Positions 27,132 through 37,010 of a stretch of 64,000 bases of DNA are shown here, piece after piece (position 1 is the stretch's first letter; every line of letters begins with the position of its first letter). The translations under genes and the position numbers were made by a program. The notes under the pieces were generated by a model. It made no database searches and was not told the origin of the DNA. It saw nothing but the letters and a program-made list of their open reading frames with translations. The stretch is from contig NZ_JAAIKR010000011.1 in the NCBI RefSeq assembly GCF_018221465.1, positions 62,001-126,000 on the forward strand, given 5' to 3'. Source of the DNA: Shewanella intestini (GTDB taxonomy: Bacteria; Pseudomonadota; Gammaproteobacteria; Enterobacterales; Shewanellaceae).

Positions 27132-28070
27132 CTAGCTAACCATTAATATATAACTTAATGACGCAACGCCAATCGACACCCACAACAACACACCTAATAA
27201 CAATGGTTTTGGACCATTAGCCCGCATTTTGCTGACGGTTATGGCTGCACCAATTAAGTATAAGCATACAATTAAAACTTGTTTAGATGCCGCAAATAAC
27301 AATTCATAAGCCGGTTGACCTTGAGGGACAAAATAGGCGAATAAGATAGCCAAACAATAAAACCCGATAAAATAAGGTATACGGATTTTGCTGCGGTCTC
27401 CGCCAAATGCAACTGCACTCAACATAGCAACAGGAATTATCCATAACGCGCGAGCAAGTTTGATGGTTGTTGCGGTTTTTAACGCTTCATCACCATATGC
27501 ACTAGCGGCACCCACCACAGATGACGTGTCGTGAATGGCAATGGCACTCCACACCCCAAAGTCATACTGACTCATGTTTAAGGCATGGCCAATAGCGGGA
27601 AATACAAATAATGCGATTGAATTCAGCAGAAATATACAAGCGAGGGCAACCGCCGTTTGATCGTTTCGTGCGTTAATGGCCGGCGATACTGCTGCAATGG
27701 CGCTTCCACCACAAATCGCCGTACCGCAACCAATCAGGTGACCCGTTTTGACTTCCAATTGCAATGCTCGAGTTAACACAAAGCTGAGTATCAGAGTGAA
27801 TACAATTGAGCCGACAATCAAACCCAAATTGTGACTGCTAGCAGAAATTGCTTCAGGTAAATTAATTCCGAAGCCTAACCCGACAATGGAATAACTCAAT
27901 AATTTTTTTGTCCATTTGCCGAGATCAATATTGGGTGGAACCAATCCAAGGCTGGCTAAGGTAAAGCCTAAAAGCAAGGCAATGGGAGAAGAGATCAATG
28001 GTGATAAACAAATTAACCCCAACGCTAAGAATAACCACAATTTATATGGTTTGAGTGTTTCTGTTGTCAT
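27132..28070 (-). CDS. YeiH-family putative sulfate exporter (UPF0324)
   Basis: A 312-aa inner-membrane protein with about nine to ten hydrophobic segments. It contains the conserved UPF0324 blocks LLSYSIVGLGFGINL, IGCGTAICGGSAIAAVSPAI and VWSAIAIHDTSSVVGAA. The family is often annotated as a sulfate exporter, with limited experimental support. Length is normal. It stands alone between a small membrane protein gene and murB. Confidence 0.87.
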   Translation of the reverse strand: MTTETLKPYKLWLFLALGLICLSPLISSPIALLLGFTLASLGLVPPNIDLGKWTKKLLSYSIVGLGFGINLPEAISASSHNLGLIVGSIVFTLILSFVLTRALQLEVKTGHLIGCGTAICGGSAIAAVSPAINARNDQTAVALACIFLLNSIALFVFPAIGHALNMSQYDFGVWSAIAIHDTSSVVGAASAYGDEALKTATTIKLARALWIIPVAMLSAVAFGGDRSKIRIPYFIGFYCLAILFAYFVPQGQPAYELLFAASKQVLIVCLYLIGAAITVSKMRANGPKPLLLGVLLWVSIGVASLSYILMVS

Positions 28071-28324
28071 AATGGTGGACGGTTCGATACGGCATCACAG
28101 TGTATCAAAAACAATTCAAAAGTAACGATATGTAAATCAGGATAAATCAGCTCTTTTTCAAAAAATGATTGCCTTTATATTACTGTTAGTCACAAAAATC
28201 ATCATCACAAAGTTAAAAGCAAAAACTCCATCGGTGTATATCGCAGCAAGGCGGGTCTGTGTAGGTGTGAAACGAGTCAAAACTGGTACAATGCAGATTA
28301 ATTTATCGGTAGCTAAGAGTTTAT

Positions 28325-29341
28325 ATGTCGGTTTCATTGCTGAAATACAATACATTAGGCCTAGACCAGTCGTGTCAGGAGTTAATCAATGTCGAAAGTG
28401 TCGAACAGCTCATTATCCAATGCCAGCGATTACAAGCGTTAAATCAAGCATTATTGGTATTAGGTGGCGGCAGTAATGTGGTTTTAACCACTGATTTCGC
28501 GGGTTCGGTATTGAGAATGAACACGAAAGGTATTGAGGTGGAGCAACAAGCTGATGGCGTAACGTTAACCGTGCAAGCGGGTGAAAATTGGCATCAATTG
28601 GTTGAATATTGTCTGCAGCAAGGCTTTTATGGATTGGAAAACTTAGCGTTAATCCCCGGTAGTGTTGGAGCTGCGCCGATTCAGAATATTGGTGCCTATG
28701 GCGTGGAGTTTGGTCAGTTTTGTACCCAAGTTGAATATTTAGACCGAACGTCTTTTAAGCTTAATAGGTTGGATAATCAACAGTGTCAGTTTGGTTATCG
28801 CGATTCCATTTTTAAACAGGCGCTAATGGGAAAAGCGATTATCACTGCGGTCAGGTTATTTATTCCGGCTAATTGGCAGCCTAATTTAAGCTATGGTCCG
28901 TTAAAGCATTTATCGGCTGATACCGTCAGTGCAGTACAAGTTTTTGACCATGTTTGCCAAACCCGTAAGGCGAAGTTACCCGACCCGAATGTAATGGGGA
29001 ATGTGGGCAGTTTTTTTAAAAACCCAATTATTACTGCGGCAAAGTTTGCTTTGTTAAAACAACAATACCCAAATATCGTCGGCTACCCACAAGATAAAGG
29101 CGACATAAAAGTAGCCGCTGGTTGGTTAATTGAGCATGCGCATTTGAAAGGATACAAGCTTGGCAACGCTGGCGTACATGATAAACAAGCCTTAGTATTA
29201 ATTAATTTAGGCCACGCAAGGGGCGAGGACATTTGCCGTTTAGCTAAATATGTTATGCAAGTTGTTGAAACGACATTTGCAATAACATTAGAAGCGGAGC
29301 CAAGAGTGATGGGATCACAAGCGGAGGTAGCATTAGTATGA
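28325..29341 (+). CDS. murB: UDP-N-acetylenolpyruvoylglucosamine reductase
   Basis: FAD enzyme that reduces UDP-GlcNAc-enolpyruvate to UDP-MurNAc for peptidoglycan. The 338-aa protein is of the short-loop E. coli type: LVLGGGSNVVL, the FAD-binding GLENLALIPGSVGAAPIQNIGAYG (positions near 120), GNVGSFFKNP with the catalytic Ser, and a C-terminal EAEPRVMG Glu region. The stop overlaps the start of birA by four bases (ATGA), as in E. coli murB-birA. Confidence 0.96.
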   Translation: MSVSLLKYNTLGLDQSCQELINVESVEQLIIQCQRLQALNQALLVLGGGSNVVLTTDFAGSVLRMNTKGIEVEQQADGVTLTVQAGENWHQLVEYCLQQGFYGLENLALIPGSVGAAPIQNIGAYGVEFGQFCTQVEYLDRTSFKLNRLDNQQCQFGYRDSIFKQALMGKAIITAVRLFIPANWQPNLSYGPLKHLSADTVSAVQVFDHVCQTRKAKLPDPNVMGNVGSFFKNPIITAAKFALLKQQYPNIVGYPQDKGDIKVAAGWLIEHAHLKGYKLGNAGVHDKQALVLINLGHARGEDICRLAKYVMQVVETTFAITLEAEPRVMGSQAEVALV

Positions 29342-30300
29342 CCATGCAACATTGGGCAACAAAGCGAGATATCTTAGCCTTATTAACGGCGGATAAATTC
29401 GTCTCAGGTGAGCAAATTGCTACTGCACTAGGGCTTACGCGCGGTGCGGTTAATCAACACATTGATGCTATGGCACAATACGGCATTGATATCTATTCAG
29501 TGAAAGGTAAGGGATACCAATTAGCTGAGCCTATTTCGTTAATAGACGAATCTCGGTTGCTGACATTAATAGACAAACGCTGTTTTTATTTTGATGACAT
29601 CGACAGTACAAATGGGTTTTTAATGGCACATGCTGCAGAGCTTAATAGTGGCGATGTTTGTATTGCTGAATATCAGTCAAAAGGGCGTGGTCGTAGAGGG
29701 CGTACATGGCAGTCACCTTATGGACATCATCTATATACTTCCGTGTTTTGGCGTACATCGCTGACTCCGCCACAACTCATGGGATTAAGTTTGGTCATTG
29801 GCTGTTCTATGGTGCAGGTATTGAAAGCCTTTGGCGTTGACGGTTTGAGTGTCAAATGGCCGAATGATATTTACCGCGATGGTCGCAAATTAGCGGGGGT
29901 ATTGGTTGAGTTAGGTGCGAATCAAGCTCAAGGTCTTGAGCTGGTGATTGGGCTTGGATTGAATATGAATATGTCTAAGGCACAAGGGCTGAAAATCGAT
30001 CAACCGTGGAGTGATTTGTCAGGGGTAGAAAATCAGATCGATAAGACCATGTTAATGGGGCAATTGCATCAACAAATATGTGAAGACATTGAGCACTTTG
30101 AACGTACAGGCTTAGTTGACTTTATTGCTCGTTGGAATCAAGACGATCAGTTTATGGGAAAAGCAGTGACATTGATCATGGCACCAAATGAAGTTTACGG
30201 CACTTATTGCGGTATTGATAAAGACGGCGCTGTAATGCTCAATACCGCACAGGGAAAACAAAGTTATATCGGTGGAGAAATAAGCCTGCGAGCAGATTAA
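29338..30300 (+). CDS. birA: Biotin operon repressor / biotin-protein ligase
   Basis: Bifunctional protein: it biotinylates acetyl-CoA carboxylase carrier protein and represses biotin genes. The 320-aa sequence has an N-terminal winged helix (SGEQIATALGLTRGAVNQHIDAM) and a ligase domain with the biotinyl-AMP loop KGRGRRGRTWQSP, VKWPNDI and a C-terminal SH3-like domain. The intact DNA-binding domain shows it is the regulatory class. Translationally coupled to murB. Confidence 0.96.
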   Translation: MTMQHWATKRDILALLTADKFVSGEQIATALGLTRGAVNQHIDAMAQYGIDIYSVKGKGYQLAEPISLIDESRLLTLIDKRCFYFDDIDSTNGFLMAHAAELNSGDVCIAEYQSKGRGRRGRTWQSPYGHHLYTSVFWRTSLTPPQLMGLSLVIGCSMVQVLKAFGVDGLSVKWPNDIYRDGRKLAGVLVELGANQAQGLELVIGLGLNMNMSKAQGLKIDQPWSDLSGVENQIDKTMLMGQLHQQICEDIEHFERTGLVDFIARWNQDDQFMGKAVTLIMAPNEVYGTYCGIDKDGAVMLNTAQGKQSYIGGEISLRAD

Positions 30301-30314
30301 TCACCTTTAAGATG

Positions 30315-31265
30315 TTATTTTTGGAGTAACACCTTTTCCATCGTGTGGTTTGGACCTTTTTGTAAAATAAGATGTGCCCGTTCTCGCGTGGGCTGAATAT
30401 TCAGTTTTAGGTTTGGTGCATTAATTGTATCCCAAATATTGCCCGCAATGGCATTGGCTTCATCGTCCGTTAAATTAGAATAATGATTGAAGTAAGAGTC
30501 GGGATTTATAAAGGCGCTTTGTCTAAATTGTAAAAAGCGTTGCATGTACCATTGCTTTAATAACGGCTCTGGTGCATCGACATAAATAGAAAAGTCGACA
30601 AAATCGGAGACAAAGGGGGCAGTGGAATGCACTAAAGTATCCATACCTGTCTGTAAAACATTTAATCCTTCTAGAATTAAAATATCAGGTTGACGTACTG
30701 GCTGATGCTCATCATGTCTGCGATCATAAGTAATATGCGAGTATAGCGGAGCTAATACTTCCTTTTGGCCCGCTTTCACCGCAGAGATAAACTGGCTGAG
30801 CATTTTCACATCGTAACTTTCAGGAAAGCCTTTGCGTTTCATCAATCCTTTACGTTTTAAATCGGCAAGTGGATATAAAAAACCATCAGTGGTCACTAAG
30901 TCAACTTTAGGATGTTCGGGCCAATGTTGTAATAGTGCTTGTAAAATTCGCGCCGTAGTACTTTTACCTACGGCAACACTGCCTGAAATGCTAATTATAT
31001 AGGGGCTTTGATCTGGCTTTTGGTCGAGAAACTGCTCAAGTACAAGATTTCGTTGTTGTTTGGCACCAACAATTAAATTAAGTAAACGGCTTAGGGGGAG
31101 ATATATGTCAGTTACTTCAGCGAGCGACAGCTGTTCATTCATACCGCGTAAACGAGTCAACTCCGTTTCGCTTAACGTCAGCGGTACGGCTTTGCGCAGT
31201 TTCGACCATTTGTCACGAGTAAAAGTATAATACAGGGCATTTTGAAGTGTGCTTGTCGAGTTCAT
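30315..31265 (-). CDS. coaA: Pantothenate kinase (type I)
   Basis: First enzyme of coenzyme A synthesis, feedback-inhibited by CoA in the family. The 316-aa protein has the P-loop [28 protein letters not shown] and the DFSIYVDA segment. Two ATGs are close (31271 and 31265); AAGGA abuts the first and is six bases from the second, so I use 31265, which gives 316 aa like E. coli CoaA. The frame opening to 31457 overlaps the tRNA operon promoter and is not used. Divergent from the tRNA-tuf operon. Confidence 0.95.
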   Translation of the reverse strand: MNSTSTLQNALYYTFTRDKWSKLRKAVPLTLSETELTRLRGMNEQLSLAEVTDIYLPLSRLLNLIVGAKQQRNLVLEQFLDQKPDQSPYIISISGSVAVGKSTTARILQALLQHWPEHPKVDLVTTDGFLYPLADLKRKGLMKRKGFPESYDVKMLSQFISAVKAGQKEVLAPLYSHITYDRRHDEHQPVRQPDILILEGLNVLQTGMDTLVHSTAPFVSDFVDFSIYVDAPEPLLKQWYMQRFLQFRQSAFINPDSYFNHYSNLTDDEANAIAGNIWDTINAPNLKLNIQPTRERAHLILQKGPNHTMEKVLLQK

Positions 31266-31439
31266 GACCATTCCTTTTGTAAGCAAGCACAGTAACGCAA
31301 AAACGACAGTTGAAACAATAGTGCAATAATAAATCCCAACTGAATTATGCTTAATTGTGCACAAAGGCAGCAAAGTGCGCGGTTTAAGGATAAAAAAGCA
31401 TCGTTTAGGCATTTTTTTTGTTTTTTTTGCAAATTTAAG

Positions 31440-31468
31440 TTGCACTCGACGCGACATTTACCTAATAT
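31440..31468 (+). promoter_or_regulatory. Promoter of the tRNA-Thr/Tyr/Gly-tuf operon
   Basis: TTGCAC, 17 bases, TAATAT, then a GC-rich discriminator (CCGTCCCCG) to a start near 31475. The GC-rich discriminator is typical of stable-RNA promoters under stringent (ppGpp) control. Confidence 0.82.
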
Positions 31469-31486
31469 CCGTCCCCGAAATGATTA

Positions 31487-31562
<76 letters not shown>

Positions 31563-31568
31563 TTTTCT

Positions 31569-31653
31569 GGAGGGGTTCCCGAGTGGCCAAAGGGATCAGA
31601 CTGTAAATCTGACGGCTCAGCCTTCGAAGGTTCGAATCCTTCTCCCTCCACCA
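31569..31653 (+). tRNA. tRNA-Tyr (anticodon GTA)
   Basis: An 85-nt class II tRNA with acceptor GGAGGGG / TCCCTCC, anticodon loop ACTGTAAAT, a long variable arm, TTCGAAT T-loop and encoded CCA. The GTA wobble base is the known site of queuosine modification, relevant to yhhQ in this window. Confidence 0.96.
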
Positions 31654-31687
31654 TTTTTAAAGGTAGTTAGGTAGCCTTTCAGGTTGC

Positions 31688-31761
31688 GCGGATGTCGTAT
31701 AATGGTATTACTCCAGCCTTCCAAGCTGATAACGCGGGTTCGATTCCCGCCATCCGCTCCA
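31688..31761 (+). tRNA. tRNA-Gly (anticodon TCC)
   Basis: A 74-nt cloverleaf with acceptor GCGGATG / CATCCGC, discriminator T, anticodon loop CTTCCAA, TTCGATT T-loop and encoded CCA. No second threonine tRNA follows before tuf, unlike E. coli. Confidence 0.96.
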
Positions 31762-31953
31762 AATTGCTGAATGACTTGATTGCTTAATCGTTCTTTTTAT
31801 TTGAATTATTAAGTCAATCAAATCCTTTAAATCAGCACCTCCTGTCTTATGCTAAACTTAATCACCCAAAACTAATTGATTCGATGTCATTTCATGCGTC
31901 GGATTTTTTCTATATGTGTTTTTATTACCAAGACTCTGGATTGAGGCAATATC

Positions 31954-33138
31954 ATGGCTAAAGAAAAATTTGAACGTAGCAAACCACACGTAAACGTGGG
32001 CACAATTGGTCACGTTGACCATGGTAAAACTACTTTAACAGCAGCAATCTCAGCAGTATTGACTAAAGCATACGGCGGTGATGTTAAAGATTTCGCACAA
32101 ATCGATAATGCTCCAGAAGAGCGTGAGCGTGGTATTACTATTAATACTTCTCACATCGAATATGACACACCAACACGTCACTACGCACACGTAGATTGTC
32201 CTGGTCACGCGGATTATGTTAAAAACATGATTACTGGTGCAGCCCAAATGGACGGCGCAATCTTAGTAGTAGCAGCGACAGATGGCCCAATGCCACAGAC
32301 TCGTGAGCACATCCTACTTTCACGTCAGGTTGGTGTACCTTTCATCATCGTATTCATGAACAAATGTGACATGGTTGACGATGAAGAACTACTAGAATTA
32401 GTAGAGATGGAAGTTCGTGAACTTCTTTCAGAATATGACTTCCCAGGTGATGACTTACCAGTAATCCAAGGTTCAGCACTTAAAGCGCTAGAAGGCGAAG
32501 CTGATTGGGAAGCTAAAGTACTAGAACTTGCAGAAGCGCTAGATACTTATATTCCAGAGCCAGAGCGTGATATTGATAAGCCTTTCCTACTTCCAATTGA
32601 AGATGTATTCTCAATTCAAGGTCGTGGTACAGTTGTAACAGGTCGTGTAGAGCGTGGTATCATCCGCGTATCAGACGATGTAGAAATCGTTGGTATCAAA
32701 GACACTACAACAACAACTTGTACAGGTGTTGAAATGTTCCGTAAACTGCTTGACGAAGGTCGTGCAGGTGAGAACTGTGGTGTTCTATTACGTGGTACTA
32801 AGCGTGATGAAGTAGAACGTGGTCAAGTTCTTGCTAAGCCAGGAACCATCACTCCACACACCACTTTCGAATCAGAAGTATACGTACTTTCGAAAGATGA
32901 AGGTGGACGTCACACACCATTCTTCAAAGGTTACCGTCCACAGTTTTATTTCCGTACAACTGACGTAACTGGTACTATTGAGTTACCAGAAGGCGTAGAA
33001 ATGGTAATGCCTGGTGATAACATCAAAATGGTTGTTACACTAATCTACCCAATCGCGATGGACGACGGTTTACGTTTCGCTATCCGTGAAGGTGGCCGTA
33101 CAGTAGGTGCTGGTGTTGTAGCTAAAATCATTGCTTAA
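31954..33138 (+). CDS. tufB: Elongation factor Tu (copy 1, after tRNAs)
   Basis: GTPase that brings aminoacyl-tRNA to the ribosome. 394 aa with the P-loop GHVDHGKTT, the DCPGHADY (G3) and NKCD (G4) motifs, then domains 2 and 3. ATG start; GGATTGAGG upstream. The protein is identical to the second copy at 48691, and the DNA appears identical by eye from the second base of the start codon through the terminator (31955-33190). Co-transcription with the three upstream tRNAs is likely. Confidence 0.98.
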   Translation: MAKEKFERSKPHVNVGTIGHVDHGKTTLTAAISAVLTKAYGGDVKDFAQIDNAPEERERGITINTSHIEYDTPTRHYAHVDCPGHADYVKNMITGAAQMDGAILVVAATDGPMPQTREHILLSRQVGVPFIIVFMNKCDMVDDEELLELVEMEVRELLSEYDFPGDDLPVIQGSALKALEGEADWEAKVLELAEALDTYIPEPERDIDKPFLLPIEDVFSIQGRGTVVTGRVERGIIRVSDDVEIVGIKDTTTTTCTGVEMFRKLLDEGRAGENCGVLLRGTKRDEVERGQVLAKPGTITPHTTFESEVYVLSKDEGGRHTPFFKGYRPQFYFRTTDVTGTIELPEGVEMVMPGDNIKMVVTLIYPIAMDDGLRFAIREGGRTVGAGVVAKIIA

Positions 33139-33165
33139 TAGCAGATTTTAACTCACATCTAAAAA

Positions 33166-33187
33166 GGAAGCTTCGGCTTCCTTTTTT
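33166..33187 (+). terminator. Intrinsic terminator after tuf copy 1
   Basis: GGAAGC-TTCG-GCTTCC hairpin with a UUCG tetraloop followed by six T. An identical terminator follows the second tuf copy. Confidence 0.9.
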
Positions 33188-33246
33188 GTTTTTAAATTTA
33201 AATAGCATGTTTTTTCAATTTTGTTACGCTAACAGCACTTAGCATG

Positions 33247-33275
33247 TTGCGAACAAAGTTGAATAAGAATACAAT
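33247..33275 (+). promoter_or_regulatory. secE-nusG promoter
   Basis: TTGCGA, 17 bases, TACAAT, start near 33282. The leader holds an eight-base inverted repeat TATATTCC / GGAATATA (33306-33329) before secE. Confidence 0.7.
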
Positions 33276-33392
33276 CTATGGCCGATTTTTGACCCTGCGC
33301 GGCACTATATTCCTAAATAATGGAATATAAACAAGTAAACATGTAATTGTTTAAATATGAGCTCAGGTCGTAGTAAGTAACGGAACTAACCG

Positions 33393-33764
33393 ATGACAAC
33401 AAATACTGAAAACCAGAGTACTTCTCTGGATATTTTAAAGTGGGGCGTTGCAGTAGTATTAATCGCAGCTGCAGTTATCGCTAACCACTCTTTTAGTGAA
33501 GCCAGTGTGGTTGCTCGCGCAGCTGGTGTAATTGTGACATTCGCAATTGCAGGTTTTATTGCTGCTCAAACAATTAAAGGCAAAATAGCACTTAATTTTG
33601 CTAAAGAAGCACAAATTGAAGTGCGTAAGGTTGTATGGCCAACGCGTCAAGAAGCGCGTAATACTACGTTTATCGTACTTGCTGCAACAGGTGTTGTTGC
33701 ATTAATCCTTTGGGGATTAGACGCAGTGTTGCTACAACTAGTAAATTTCATTACCGGCGTATAG
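33393..33764 (+). CDS. secE: Preprotein translocase subunit SecE
   Basis: Essential small subunit of the SecYEG channel. 123 aa with three predicted membrane segments (about 15-32, 40-60, 95-118), the E. coli-type topology. The conserved cytoplasmic amphipathic stretch EVRKVVWPTRQEARNTT precedes the last helix. Nine bases upstream of nusG. Confidence 0.97.
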   Translation: MTTNTENQSTSLDILKWGVAVVLIAAAVIANHSFSEASVVARAAGVIVTFAIAGFIAAQTIKGKIALNFAKEAQIEVRKVVWPTRQEARNTTFIVLAATGVVALILWGLDAVLLQLVNFITGV

Positions 33765-33773
33765 GCATTAAAA

Positions 33774-34325
33774 ATGACTGAAGCTACTGAAGCGAAAAAA
33801 AGATGGTATGTGATCCAAGCATTTTCTGGCTATGAAGGCCGTGTATGCAAAACACTGCTTGAACATATCAAAATGCACAACATGGAAGATTACTTCGGTG
33901 AGGTATTAGTACCTACAGAAGAAGTAGTTGAAATGCGTGCAGGTCAACGCCGTAAAAGTGAACGTAAGTTCTTTCCAGGCTATGTATTAGTACAGATGGA
34001 AATGAATGATGATAGCTGGCATTTAGTGAAAAGCATTCCACGTGTAATGGGTTTCATTGGTGGCACCTCAGATCGTCCGGCACCGATTTCTGATAAAGAA
34101 GCGGATGCAATTTTACAACGTCTTCAAGAAACCACTGAGTCTCCAACGCATCGCGTTATGTTCGAGCCTGGTGAAGTTGTTCGCGTATCTGATGGTCCAT
34201 TTGCAGACTTTAATGGCACAATCGAAGAAGTTGATTACGACAAAAACCGCGTTAAGGTTTCTGTAATGATCTTCGGTCGCTCAACGCCTGTAGAGCTAGA
34301 TTTTAGTCAGATTGAGAAAAGCTGA
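33774..34325 (+). CDS. nusG: Transcription termination/antitermination protein NusG
   Basis: Binds RNA polymerase and links it to Rho or ribosomal S10. 183 aa: NGN domain beginning [26 protein letters not shown], the GFIGG loop, and a C-terminal KOW domain ([25 protein letters not shown]). Same length as expected. In an operon with secE. Confidence 0.98.
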   Translation: MTEATEAKKRWYVIQAFSGYEGRVCKTLLEHIKMHNMEDYFGEVLVPTEEVVEMRAGQRRKSERKFFPGYVLVQMEMNDDSWHLVKSIPRVMGFIGGTSDRPAPISDKEADAILQRLQETTESPTHRVMFEPGEVVRVSDGPFADFNGTIEEVDYDKNRVKVSVMIFGRSTPVELDFSQIEKS

Positions 34326-34348
34326 TTAAATTAAAAGCAAATTTATGA

Positions 34349-34385
34349 TTGTTTGCGGGTGCAGATTTTTGTATAATCTGCGCCC
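34349..34385 (+). promoter_or_regulatory. rplK promoter inside an inverted repeat
   Basis: TTGTTT, 17 bases, TATAAT (34372-34377), then GC-rich CTGCGCCCG. The -10 box lies within an 11-pair inverted repeat GGGTGCAGATT / AATCTGCGCCC (34357-34385, one T-G pair). There is no T run after the repeat, so it is not a normal terminator. Confidence 0.72.
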
Positions 34386-34454
34386 GTTGTTTTCAGGGGA
34401 GCATATTGGCATGTCGCCGATAAGCGTTTGAACCCAAATTGAGGAAATGTCGAC

Positions 34455-34883
34455 ATGGCAAAGAAAATTGAAGCTTATATTAAGCTACAAGTAGCAGCCG
34501 GTGCTGCAAACCCGTCTCCACCAGTTGGTCCAGCTTTGGGTCAAAAAGGTGTGAACATCATGGAATTCTGTAAAGCATTCAATGCTCGTACTGAAAAGTT
34601 CGACAAAGGCATGCCAATTCCAGTTGTTATCACTGTTTATAACGACCGTTCTTTCACTTTCGAAACTAAGACTCCTCCTGCGTCTTTCCTACTGCTTAAA
34701 GCAGCGGGTCTGAAATCAGGTTCAGGTCGTCCAAATACTGAGAAAGTTGGAACTATCAAGCGCAGCGCTGTTCAGGAAATTGCTGAAACTAAAGCCGCTG
34801 ATATGACTGGTGCTGATATTGAAGCTATGATGCGTTCAATTGAAGGTACTGCACGTTCAATGGGTTTGGTAGTAGAGGACTAA
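34455..34883 (+). CDS. rplK: 50S ribosomal protein L11
   Basis: 142-aa protein of the GTPase-associated centre of 23S rRNA, also needed for RelA activation. Family motifs: [22 protein letters not shown] near the N-terminus and the Pro-rich KTPPASFLL. Followed four bases later by rplA, whose product L1 is known to repress this operon in E. coli. Confidence 0.98.
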   Translation: MAKKIEAYIKLQVAAGAANPSPPVGPALGQKGVNIMEFCKAFNARTEKFDKGMPIPVVITVYNDRSFTFETKTPPASFLLLKAAGLKSGSGRPNTEKVGTIKRSAVQEIAETKAADMTGADIEAMMRSIEGTARSMGLVVED

Positions 34884-34887
34884 TATA

Positions 34888-35589
34888 ATGGCAAAGCTAA
34901 CTAAACGTATGCGCGTTATCCGCGAGAAAGTTGAAGCGACTAAAAGCTACGATATTAACGAAGCTGTAGCTCTTCTTAAAGAATTAGCAACTGCTAAATT
35001 CGTTGAGAGTGTTGACGTTGCCGTTAACCTAGGTATTGATCCTCGTAAATCAGACCAAAACGTGCGTGGTGCTACTGTACTTCCACACGGTACTGGTCGT
35101 GATATCCGCGTTGCGGTATTCACACAAGGTGCAAACGCTGAAGCTGCGAAAGAAGCTGGCGCAGAACTTGTTGGTATGGACGACTTAGCTGCACAAGTTA
35201 AAGCTGGCGAAATGAACTTCGACGTTGTTATTGCATCTCCAGATGCAATGCGTGTTGTTGGTCAGTTAGGTCAAGTATTAGGCCCACGTGGTTTAATGCC
35301 TAACCCTAAAACTGGTACTGTGACTCCAAATGTTGCAGAAGCAGTTAAGAATGCTAAAGCTGGTCAAGTTCGTTACCGCAACGACAAAAATGGTATTATC
35401 CACACTACTATCGGTAAAGTGGACTTTACTACTGAACAGCTTAAAGAAAACTTAGAATCACTAGTCGCTGCACTGAAAAAGGCTAAGCCTGCAGTTGCAA
35501 AAGGCGTTTACGTGAAGAAAGTTAGCATCTCTACAACTATGGGCGCAGGTGTTGCTGTTGACCAAAGTTCGTTAGAAGAAGCGAAGTAA
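34888..35589 (+). CDS. rplA: 50S ribosomal protein L1
   Basis: 233-aa protein of the L1 stalk and, in E. coli, translational repressor of rplKA. Motifs: [16 protein letters not shown] and [16 protein letters not shown]. Immediately downstream of rplK; the next genes are separated by a long leader. Confidence 0.98.
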   Translation: MAKLTKRMRVIREKVEATKSYDINEAVALLKELATAKFVESVDVAVNLGIDPRKSDQNVRGATVLPHGTGRDIRVAVFTQGANAEAAKEAGAELVGMDDLAAQVKAGEMNFDVVIASPDAMRVVGQLGQVLGPRGLMPNPKTGTVTPNVAEAVKNAKAGQVRYRNDKNGIIHTTIGKVDFTTEQLKENLESLVAALKKAKPAVAKGVYVKKVSISTTMGAGVAVDQSSLEEAK

Positions 35590-35618
35590 TATACAAAGAG
35601 TGCGTATTAGTCTATAAT
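35590..35618 (+). promoter_or_regulatory. rplJ promoter
   Basis: TATACA, 17 bases, TATAAT (35613-35618), GC-rich GCGCGC discriminator, start near 35625. It begins right at the end of rplA. The -35 is only a partial match. Confidence 0.6.
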
Positions 35619-35624
35619 GCGCGC

Positions 35625-35855
35625 ACTTTGTGGGTTGAAGCTGATTTGACGTGATTTATATCGCGAAGAATTGGCTTCCGTCCAAGACCGCAGGTGTATA
35701 TCAATAGATACACTTAATTTCCTGCGTAGACGGTGTCAGACCCCCAGAAAGAATTTTATTCTGCTGGAAATCTGCACCGTAAGTAACTAAACACAGGTGT
35801 GTTTAGTTTGGTTAATACTAGGGGGATCCCTAGGTAGAATCCAGGAGTAAGGCCA
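35625..35855 (+). promoter_or_regulatory. L10 leader (autoregulatory 5' UTR of rplJL-rpoBC)
   Basis: About 230 untranslated bases with several stems: a GTGTAT...ATACAC repeat (35695-35713), CGTAGACGGTG pairing with GCACCG farther on, CCAGA...CTGG, and CTAGGGGGATCCCTAG close to rplJ. The CGTAGACGGTGxCAGA segment matches the E. coli L10 leader as I remember it. The L10-L7/L12 complex would bind here and repress translation. Confidence 0.8.
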
Positions 35856-36353
35856 ATGGCATTAAGACTCGAAGACAAAAAGGCAATTGTTGCTGAAGTC
35901 AACGAAGCTGCCAAAGGTGCACTTTCTGCAGTTGTTGCCGATTCACGCGGTGTAACTGTAGGAGCCATGACTGCTCTACGTAAAACAGCTCGCGAAAATG
36001 GTGTGTTTGTACGCGTTGTACGTAACACATTAGCTAAGCGTGCTGTTGAAGGTACTAATTTTGAGTGCTTAGTAGACACATTCACTGGCCCAACTTTAAT
36101 TGCATTTTCTAATGAGCACCCAGGTGCTGCAGCGCGTCTTTTAAAAGACTTCGCTAAACAAGAAGAGCAGTTTGAAGTTAAAGGTGCAGCATTTGAAGGA
36201 GAATTCATCTCCGCAGCTGATATTGATCGTTTAGCGAAACTACCAACATACGACGAAGCATTAGCTCAGTTAATGATGACCATGAAAGAGGCATCAGCTG
36301 GCAAATTCGTACGTACTTTGGCTGCCCTACGCGATCAGAAAGAAGCAGCATAA
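35856..36353 (+). CDS. rplJ: 50S ribosomal protein L10
   Basis: 165-aa base of the L7/L12 stalk. N-terminal rRNA-binding domain [28 protein letters not shown], and a C-terminal helix binding L7/L12 dimers. Start supported by CAGGAG upstream. Autoregulated through the leader in the family. Confidence 0.98.
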   Translation: MALRLEDKKAIVAEVNEAAKGALSAVVADSRGVTVGAMTALRKTARENGVFVRVVRNTLAKRAVEGTNFECLVDTFTGPTLIAFSNEHPGAAARLLKDFAKQEEQFEVKGAAFEGEFISAADIDRLAKLPTYDEALAQLMMTMKEASAGKFVRTLAALRDQKEAA

Positions 36354-36407
36354 TTTTTCATTAGCTGCTTAATTAAATTGAATTCAGAACAATAGGAAAT
36401 ATTTCTA

Positions 36408-36776
36408 ATGTCTATCACTAAAGATCAAATCTTAGAAGCCTTTGCAGAAATGTCTGTAATGGAAGTTGTTGAACTAATCGAAGCAATGGAAGAGAAGTTC
36501 GGCGTATCTGCTGCAGCTGCTGCTGTTGCTGTTGGCGGTGACGCTGGCGCTGCTGCTGTAGAGCAAACTGAATTTGACGTCATGATGACTTCATTCGGTG
36601 CAAACAAAGTTGCTGTAATTAAAGCACTTCGTGGCGCAACAGGTCTTGGCCTTAAAGAAGCAAAAGCGATGGCTGAATCTGCACCAGTTGCAGTTAAAGA
36701 AGCTATCACTAAAGAAGAAGCTGAAGCACTTAAAGCTGATTTAGAAGCTGCTGGCGCTGAAGTTGAAATCAAGTAA
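36408..36776 (+). CDS. rplL: 50S ribosomal protein L7/L12
   Basis: 122-aa acidic stalk protein: N-terminal dimerisation helices, Ala-rich hinge (ATG-proximal about 36-52), and C-terminal factor-binding domain with [20 protein letters not shown]. Needed for GTPase factor recruitment. Followed by an attenuator before rpoB. Confidence 0.98.
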   Translation: MSITKDQILEAFAEMSVMEVVELIEAMEEKFGVSAAAAAVAVGGDAGAAAVEQTEFDVMMTSFGANKVAVIKALRGATGLGLKEAKAMAESAPVAVKEAITKEEAEALKADLEAAGAEVEIK

Positions 36777-36814
36777 GCTATAATCTAGCTTACTCACCCA
36801 AGTAATTGGGTGAA

Positions 36815-36846
36815 GGCTGGCGGTTTTTTAACCGTCGGCCTTTTTT
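36815..36846 (+). terminator. rplL-rpoB attenuator hairpin
   Basis: GGCTGGCGGTT / AACCGTCGGCC with a T-rich loop and six T. In E. coli the equivalent lets only part of the polymerase through, lowering rpoBC relative to L7/L12. The rest of the 230-base gap (to 37010) has a second long-range repeat TCACCGTT (36873-36880) / AACGGTGA (36935-36942), a possible RNase III-type processing stem. Confidence 0.8.
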
Positions 36847-37010
36847 GCGCTCTAAGCGCAGGCGATTTTTTCTCACCGTTTGTCGCCAATGTTTAGCAGT
36901 CCCTAGCAGAGATTACTGGTTAGGTTCTTGCATCAACGGTGATGGGCAAACGTGCTGATTTAATTAATTTTATTTCAGTCTTGGTCACATCTCGTAAGTA
37001 GAGGAAACCC

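Noticed and set aside
28165-28476. 103-codon plus-strand frame before murB
   Set aside because: Overlaps the start of murB in another frame and lacks any recognisable feature.
31762-31953. Search for a fourth tRNA or a tRNA-Trp around tuf copy 1
   Set aside because: No cloverleaf could be drawn here or between tuf and secE.
35756-36208. 150-codon frame antisense to rplJ
   Set aside because: Shadow of rplJ codon structure with no start signal.
36425-36772. 115-codon frame antisense to rplL
   Set aside because: Mirror of the Ala/Glu-rich rplL coding sequence; Ser/Ala-rich artefact.
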